Below, one piece after another: positions 57,266 to 64,000 of a stretch of DNA of 64,000 nucleotides. The stretch lies in NCBI GenBank assembly GCA_014529385.2, contig CM043970.1:66169996-66233995 (forward strand), read 5' to 3'. Position 1 is the first letter of the stretch. Each line of letters starts with the position of its first letter. The translations under genes were made by a program, and so were the position numbers. Source of the DNA: Adiantum capillus-veneris. Lineage: Eukaryota; Streptophyta; Polypodiopsida; Polypodiales; Pteridaceae. The notes under the pieces were generated by a model that was given only the letters and a program-made list of their open reading frames with translations, was not told the origin of the DNA and did no database searches.

Positions 57266-59270
57266 TGGTACACCCAGAATGTGTTGGCTCATGGGATTGT
57301 TAACAACAGGAGTATAGCAGTTTGTAGGTTGATAGGAGAGCAATGGTGCATTTGCTAGGTGCAGCCTGGAACAAGTGCGACTATGGTGTGTGTGGCAAAC
57401 ACGGCACTTTGCAGGCCAATCATGGCTTTGAATTCTTGCTAGAGAAACTGGTGCCGTGGTGGTTTTCAAGATCACGTGATCGGGAAAGTTTATGATAAGG
57501 GTTTGGGGTGCATCTCCTATCAATGCTTTTTGTGGCTCTCTATGCCCACTACCACTTGGATTTTTATAGCAATGTATTTGAAGCTATTGGTGGGGGATTA
57601 TGCCAAATGGCAGCGGTTTGACGACCATTTTGGATGGCGGTGATGTTATGGTGTGCGGATTGCATGAGGTGCCGTGATGTATGCAAGACGATTGCCCAAG
57701 CTTGGCAATTTCAATATCCAATGGACAACCATTGGTCAAAGTATTGCATAAGGGAGCTTTTTGTTCCGATGATCGGGGCAAGCAAGGGTGGTGTGAAGCA
57801 AGCCCAAGCAAGAGCTTTGGAATCAAGCTGAAAATAGTTTTCATCTGTTAGTAAGAAAAAGGAAACATCAAGCCGGACTCTTTATGCAATGGCGGCGCCA
57901 CTACTATGGGGTATCGGAAGAGGTGGATGGCAGTTTGCAGAGCGGAGGGGGCCGAGAATGAGCATGGTGGTTGGTGCCAGTAAAGGAACGGCGCAACCTG
58001 TGTGGTTGCATGGCCACGTGGCCACTAGTTGCATCGGGAAGACTGCGAGAGGGGTGGAGGGGTTGATGAAGGGTCGGGGGCTGCCTTGAACGGGGCTGTA
58101 GGTTGCAAAGAAAGGCCGCCAAGTTGGGGCTAGGGAGCCTGCATGTGAAGGATGCATGAAGAGAGCTGCAGTTCGCTAGTTAAAGGGATGCCAGCGAGGG
58201 CGGTACAAAGGAAAGCAGGCAGAGAATAATTGGGGGAGCCTTTGATTGAAGCAGACCAAGGGCCAAGGAAGAGCGGCTCGATGGTGTTGGGGGTGGGGAA
58301 CGAGCTGTTCCGCTACTGCTGAAGGTCGAGAGCTGCATGAGGATTGGAGGTGGCCAGGGCTAGTGGCCAAACAGAGAGGGGGTCGCCTTCAAGAACAGAG
58401 GAGGATTTCAGGGGTTCAAGGGGCGCCAAGTGCAGCCAAAGAGGAGGGCCGCCTGGAAGTGAAAAGGTGGCGGGTGACTGCAGAAGGACGGTAGAGGCTG
58501 AGAGTAGCCAGCGCTATCTAGGAATGGCCATTGCCAGGAGTTTTGGGGCCATGAGCAAGCAGATGGAGGGACTAAAGTAGAGGGTTGAGGTGTAGTAGAT
58601 TGGAGGGGCTGCATATGGCAAGGGTCCGACCCTGAGTATGAGGAAGCAAGGCAACACCCTACAGACCGGAAGTTGAAGTTCAAAAGGCTGCAGGAAAAAA
58701 AAGGACATTATTAGAAGGGTGTTCATGTGCGAGAAGAGCTGCCAGTAGAGCTGCTTTGAGAAAGCTTTGAAGGAGATCGCCTGTGCGAAGAGGATCAAGC
58801 TGCATGAAGCATCATGCTATGAAGCCGGAAAATATCAAATTCGCCATCATTGTATTTGATTGTGTATATGTGATACATAGTTGGTTTGTGTTTTTTGTCG
58901 AGTTTGTCGTTGATTTCATCTGCATCTCGTCTTTTGCCATATGCTCGTGGTAGCGGTGGCTCCGGGACTGTGTGTGTGTGTGAGAGAGGGAAATTGGTGC
59001 ACTATTCTGGATGCGGTCCAGGCATGTGTGGCCTTCCGATGTGAGCGGGTTCACAATGGGTGATGGTATGATGTTGGATTAGTGGTGCTGAGGTGTTTCT
59101 GTGTGAGTATGTGCAGCTAGTGGTGTTCAAAGGCTAGTGTGTGCAATTGCAGTTTGCAGCTTGTGTATAGGTATGTGTGATTCTGTGTGGTTAGGGGTGC
59201 GGGTTAATCCCTGGGCTATAGAGAGGCAAGTTTGAAGTGTGCTGGGTTTGTTCCCCCTTCCCCCTTTCCA
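57266..59270 (+). repeat. TRG2 3' LTR
   Basis: Counterpart of 53853-55843. It ends CCCCTTTCCA, with a small duplication of CCCCCTT relative to the other copy. It is preceded by the polypurine tract. Confidence 0.88.
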
Positions 59271-59652
59271 ACGTTGATAACTTGATGTCAATAATGAATT
59301 GATCTCTTGTAGTGATTTATTGGCCCGCTAAAAAAAGTGTTGAAGGACAAAAGATTAAGGAGTGCATTCATAAGAGTTTAATCCAGCTAGTGGTGTTCAA
59401 AGACGAGTGTGTGCAATTGCAGTTTGCAGCTTGTGTATAGGTATGTGTGATTTTGTGTGATTAGGGGTGCGGGTTAATCCCTGGGCTATAGAGAGGCAAA
59501 TTTGAAGTGTGCTGGGTTTGTTCCCCCTTTCCAACGTTGATAACTTGATGTCGATAATGAATTGATCTCTTGTAGTGAATTATTGGCCTCTAAAAAAAAA
59601 AAGGTGTTGAAGGACAAAAGATTAAGGAGTGCATTCATGAGAGTTTAATCCA
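59113..59652. repeat. Tandem duplication of about 270 bp spanning LTR end and flank
   Basis: Unit 1 (about 59113-59382) and unit 2 (about 59383-59652) both run from CAGCTAGTGGTGTTCAAAG through the last 158 bases of the LTR and the flank with TCTTGTAGTG to AAGAGTTTAATC. They differ at several sites, so the duplication is not recent. Because it includes LTR plus flank, it arose after insertion. Confidence 0.88.
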
Positions 59653-61583
59653 GTGATGTGTAATATATATTGACTGAATAAAATTCTCCTTGATTTTTCA
59701 CCTTGTGAAAGAGTCTTTTCATTGGAAGACCTCATAAGAAATTGTTTTCTCTTAACAAAGGATTAAAATATTCTATCATTTTAGTTTGTCAATTGGTTCT
59801 TTTATTTTATTGTTTTTAAAATTCTATTTAAAAGATCAATGTGTTTTTTTAAGTGGAGCCCTTTGTAGCATATAAGACATTTGTGGCTCTTGTGTATTAT
59901 GGGAAATACAATTTTACATTTGAACACAACCACAAAAAAAATGACGTGATTGAAAGCACTAGTTTAGAAACAAGGTTACAATTATCCAAACACCCCCCTC
60001 TTCTTTTTAAATACTGCTAGCAAGTACAAATGCATTACAAAACAAGGTTAAGATTCATGTTAGCATTTCCAAACAAAAAGGTAAAATAGGGAAGTGTCAA
60101 CCTTAATGAAAGGAAGATTTACGAACTAAAATAAGTCTTTTTAAACCAAAAAGTTTAAAAGAAGACGATACTCTTCTATGAAGGGACCCATTCACAAATT
60201 TGGATTCAAAAATGTCCCTTCATAAATTTGGATTCAAAAATTTGCACCTCTGGCTGCTTGTGCTTGTTTTAACATGCCCAAAAAACGATGATTTTTAAGG
60301 CCCCTATCACACTTGGTCGCCTGCCCATCTCGGATTTGCAGGGTGAGCACTCAGTTCGTGTCACAACAGGCCATGATGCAAAAGGTGGCCATCAAAAGCA
60401 GCCAACCCCCGTAGCCTAGATGGTGGTCTCCTCGCTTCTTGCGCGCCCTGGGCCGCCTATCCATCTCGGATTTCCAGGGTGGTCACCCAGTTCGTGTCAC
60501 AACAGGCCATGACGCAAAAGGCGGCTATCAAAAGCAGCCAACTCCCGTAGCCCAGATGGTGGTCTCCCTGCTTCTTGCGCTGACGGACAGAGCTCAACTC
60601 CTACCTCTTGCACTCCCGCCATTTCTTTTTGAGAGTTGGCCGCCACTCTCGAAAGTTGGCCGAGCTTGTGAGGCCGGCCATCTGACAAAACGTTTAGCCC
60701 CAAGTTACCTTTTTGCAGACGAATGAGGCGACGCCACATCAACTTGGCCAAGCTTTGGGTGTCCCAGTGTGACATGGGCCTAAGTAAAGCCCCAAAAACC
60801 TTATCTCAAAAGAATCATCCCATGCATCTTTTGAGGTCCCTTTTTTGAGGTTTAAAGAATGCAAATGGATTAATGAAAATGTTCACCGGAGCAAATCTCT
60901 ATGTTGAAGATGGTCTTGAGTGAACATGACACAAGTTGGGACGAACTTATCAAATGAAGGAAGGAGGTCCCAAGATACAAAATTCACCAAGGAAGAAAGA
61001 GGTCCCACTAGGCTATTCACAAGAATTAGTGCGTGCACCGCAACGAAAAAATTTTAGACATGAGGAAACCTATTTTCTAGAGCCTTGAAGTAAACGGGCA
61101 GCGTTAATGGTGCTAATATTCTGTCAGTTAAATGCCTGATAGTGGTGTTAATATGTCTTGTCTTGTCATGTAGATTTATTGAGTGAAAATTAAAATCTTG
61201 GTTATAATTTTTTATTTAAACCTTAATTTTCAAGGTCAAGATTTGGATAATGAAGTTAGAAATGCAAATTAAACGCTTGCTTTTTGCTAATTGGTAGGAT
61301 GGCTTTCCTTATTGTAGGGCCCTGGCTAAGCTTATGAAACACCTTTTACACCACCTATCTTGTTTCATGGTGTGATTTTTCTCATCGTACATATTTGATG
61401 CAGAAAACCTTTCTATTAACCAAACTCCGGTGGGTTGGTTGGTTATCCCTATTCCCTCTTGAGTATCAGGGATAGAGTTCAAGACTTGTTAGACAGATCT
61501 ATGAGCTCGCTTAGCGCTATTCCTATGATATTGAAATATTCATCTTAGTCTTGTCTTCTCTCTCGTCTTTGTATTTGTCTTCT

Positions 61584-61586
<3 letters not shown>
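59653..61586. other. No recognisable gene; contains a 136-bp tandem duplication
   Basis: Mostly AT-rich. At 60318-60590 a GC-richer block is duplicated with a period of 136 bp (CCATCTCGGATTT at 60325 and 60461). Both copies include CAGTTCGTGTCACAACAGG and GTAGCC(T/C)AGATGGTGGTCTC. No domain is seen. Confidence 0.6.

Positions 61587-61640
<54 letters not shown>
61587..61640. repeat. (CT)n microsatellite
   Basis: An uninterrupted CT run of about 54 bases. Confidence 0.95.
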
Positions 61641-61643
<3 letters not shown>

Positions 61644-61811
61644 CATGCCTACCAAGATCGCTCACAAAAATTATGGAAAAGCTATATAGACAGACTTTAC
61701 AAATGAAGTTCATTACCAAATCCATTGTAAGGCCTAATTAAAAAGTGGTGGATGTGGGAATGACGCAAAATTATGAATGCTACAAATGATAAGGCTTTAA
61801 TTCATGCCACC

Positions 61812-61922
<111 letters not shown>

Positions 61923-61931
61923 GAGAGAGAG

Positions 61932-62680
61932 AAGAGGGTCATACACTTGAAACACAACACACATACATGCACCCTTGCATACACATACATCATTGTCTAT
62001 TTGTTACTTAAGATCAACAGACCCTAATTGAAAACCATGTAAATGGACTCCCATCTATTGCATGTATAGTTTTCTTTATTTACCATAAATAAATATGTAG
62101 CAAACAACAATTCTTTTTAGCACTAGTGCTTTTTAGCATGAGCAAAACCTCTGAGAGAGACAAACTATAGGGTGATTAATAGCACAAGGAGAGCGAGAAA
62201 TTGACTGATTGCACCAACAACTAACTAATTGGACCAACAGGATCAGCTTTAGGAGCATGAGCAAAGCAATAATAGAACATGGACTGCTTGATCAACAACA
62301 ATATAGAAGCAAGCACAACAGAGTGGTGCTTTTTAGTCGTTCCAAATAACATTTTAGCAGACCAAGAGAGAAGCAGGTAAAGGGGTTGCATGTCCACTAG
62401 CTTATGCTAGCACATGTTGAAAGCATGAGCAAAATGGATGGTGTAGCCTTGATAGTTGAATTGCCTTTGGTCGTGGGTCAATGCACACAGAGAAAGTGGC
62501 CACATCCGAGGTTGTGGTGAAAATGAGTCATTAGGGTTGGAGGTAGAAACAATAGAGCAACAATGTACTACTAGGCATAAGTTGTGCAGCATAAAGAAGG
62601 TGATGTTGAACGCGATAGACGACAGGATGGTAGAAGTTTCTATACACATGATGATGGAGCTCACATTAGACATGATCATC
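61932..62680. other. No recognisable gene
   Basis: AT-rich sequence with short frames only (for example 62456-62695 plus), none with a known domain. Confidence 0.5.
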
Positions 62681-62689
62681 ATTGATCAT

Positions 62690-63880
62690 GGATAATGCAA
62701 TTGCTATCACAGAAGGTAAGGAAGACAAAGAGACCATGATGACAAAGAGGATCAATATAGAAGAGATCACAGTCAAAGGGATGGTGATTGAAGTACTCAC
62801 AAAGAGCACCACTGCCAAATTGTATAGTGGAGATGATGGCAAGAGTCATGGAAGAGATGATGATGGAGATCACAAAAGACATAATTGACATGACGATGGA
62901 GAGTGTGCTCAATAAGAGACCATAACGAAGAGGATGACTATAGAATTGATGGTGATCAAATAACTTACAATTGTTGAACATGACAGTTGGCACGATGGCA
63001 CATATCATAGAAGAGATGATGATGGTGATCGTAGTAGACATGATCTACATGATGACGGAGATTGCAGTTAACATGATGGAGAATGTGATCGACATAAGAG
63101 AATGTATAAAAGATGAAGAGAGCATGACATAGTGGATGAATGTAGAAGGTATTATAGCCACAAGGATAATGATCGAAGGACTCACAAAGAGCATGATCAT
63201 CACAAGATAGATACAATGATGATGGAGATCATAGTAGACATGATCAAAATCATGATGGAGATAGAAGATATGATTATGGAGATCACAATAGACATGATTA
63301 ACATCATGATGGAGATAGAAGAGATGATTATATAGATCGCAATAGACATGATCAACATCATGATTGTGAAGATAGAAGAGATGGTGACGGTGATCGAAGG
63401 AATCACAGCTGTTGTTGCTAAATGCAACAATTGACATGATGAAAAAATTCATAGCAGGGATGACGATGGAGATCACAACAGACATGATCTGCATAATTAT
63501 GGAGATTGCTATCGACATGATGGAGATCACTATCAAACCTATGAAAGAAGAAAAGACTATGCCAAAGAGGATGATTATAGAAGTGATCATAGCAATAGGT
63601 ATAATGATCAAAGGACTCACAGAGAGCATGATGATCCACAAGGATAGATAACAATGATCATGATAACAATGATGGATATCGCAATACACATGATCAACAT
63701 GACGTCGGAGATTGTAGTAGATATAATCATGTCTCCTATGGTCTACATCATCATAGGGATAGAAGGGATGATGATGGATATCACAATAGACATTAGTGGC
63801 ATGATGATGGAGATCGCCAAGGGATTGTATCCACAAGGATAATGATTGAAGGACTCACTTAGATCATGTTGATTGCAGGG
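62690..63880 (+). repeat. Degenerate array reading as Asp/His/Arg-rich peptide
   Basis: A block ending GA(T/C)CAAAGGACTCACAGAGAGCATGAT recurs with variation at about 62790, 63170, 63605 and 63845. Between the copies, shorter units ATGATGGAGATCACAATAG and ACATGATCAACATC are iterated (63200-63400). In one plus frame they read RHDQHHDGDRRDD and NDQRTHREHDD-like peptides, interrupted by stops. It could be a decayed tandem-repeat gene for a charged low-complexity protein, or a plain minisatellite. The long open frame on the minus strand (63045-63836, 263 codons) looks like a by-product of the repeat. Confidence 0.6.
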
Positions 63881-64000
63881 ATAGAGCAGGTCATGCAAAG
63901 GGCTTTCTAGGATTACCATCATAGAGGAGGATGAAATGAGGATGAAAATGCATCTTCAAGGCAACCACTAATGAGAATGAGTTCATGGTTTGAGAGATGG

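Larger units (their letters stand above)
53853..59270 (+). mobile_element. Second gag-only LTR element with 2 kb LTRs (here TRG2)
   Basis: Direct repeats 53853-55843 (1991 bp) and 57266-59270 (2005 bp) flank a 1.42 kb internal region. The latter starts with a PBS-like TGGTGCCCCCACTGAGG (55848-55864, not initiator Met type) and ends in a purine-rich GAGGGGTTGGGCAATGA (57249-57265). The internal region holds a Ty3-type gag and a second open frame but no pol. The 3' LTR starts TGG, while the 5' LTR has TCG at the same place. No exact 5-bp target duplication is evident (gacgc against acgtt). The structure matches TR-GAG elements, non-autonomous and dependent on a partner for pol. Confidence 0.83.

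Noticed and set aside
26704-59577. One giant CACTA element from CACTAG (26704) to CTTGTAGTG (59577), both flanked by AAT
   Set aside because: The termini agree only in the first five bases, and a three-base flank match is expected by chance about once in 64.
63045-63836. A 263-codon minus-strand protein
   Set aside because: It consists of His/Asp/Ile-rich repeats created by the tandem array. The opposite strand reads equally well as a charged peptide, so no real gene can be claimed.

Overview
The window looks like intergenic heterochromatin of a repeat-rich land-plant nuclear genome. The grounds are several LTR retrotransposons primed by TGGTATCAGAGC or TGGTATCAAAGC, a chromodomain Ty3/gypsy element, Ty1/copia elements, an L1-like LINE, a tRNA-derived SINE, En/Spm (CACTA) transposase remnants and long microsatellites. 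I found no convincing intact cellular gene and no rRNA or functional tRNA gene. The species cannot be named from this sequence.

Region 1-3.9 kb: a probable LINE 3' end (1-290), then AT-rich sequence with microsatellites. Region 3.9-25.4 kb: a four-level nest. A 5'-truncated LINE (3900-4291, resuming 25181-25365) was interrupted by a chromodomain gypsy element (4292-25175, TSD caact). One LTR of that element was interrupted by a gag-only retrotransposon with 2.8 kb LTRs (4694-17495, TSD ccttc). One LTR of that was interrupted by a 5.46 kb piggyBac-type DNA transposon (10486-15944, TSD TTAA, 15-bp terminal inverted repeats, decayed transposase on the minus strand). The piggyBac element is the most unusual object here.

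Region 25.4-38.5 kb: a CACTA-type remnant on the minus strand (TNP2-like fragments at 37.2-38.3 kb, possible terminus at 26704). It carries a CCATAA-rich array and a small LTR element without coding capacity (28326-35461), which in turn hosts a degenerate copia element (30378-34946, TSD gctca). Region 38.6-40.7 kb: a degenerate array built on CCCTAAGC with a strand switch in the middle. Region 40.86-46.84 kb: a near full-length L1-like LINE on the minus strand with a 15-bp TSD, followed at once by a 382-bp SINE (46869-47250) with a perfect 22-bp TSD. Region 47.69-52.84 kb: a structurally complete copia element (227-bp LTRs, TSD gtgtg) inserted in a GT microsatellite, with a few ORF lesions.

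Region 53.85-59.27 kb: a second gag-only element with 2 kb LTRs, seemingly inserted into a CACTA-like terminus. Region 59.3-64 kb: AT-rich sequence with local tandem duplications, long CT and AT microsatellites and a degenerate repeat array (62.7-63.9 kb) that reads as Asp/His/Arg-rich peptide in one plus frame.

These parts do not form a pathway. They record successive insertions: the nesting orders the events, and the LTR pairs give a rough relative age. All alignments were done by eye.
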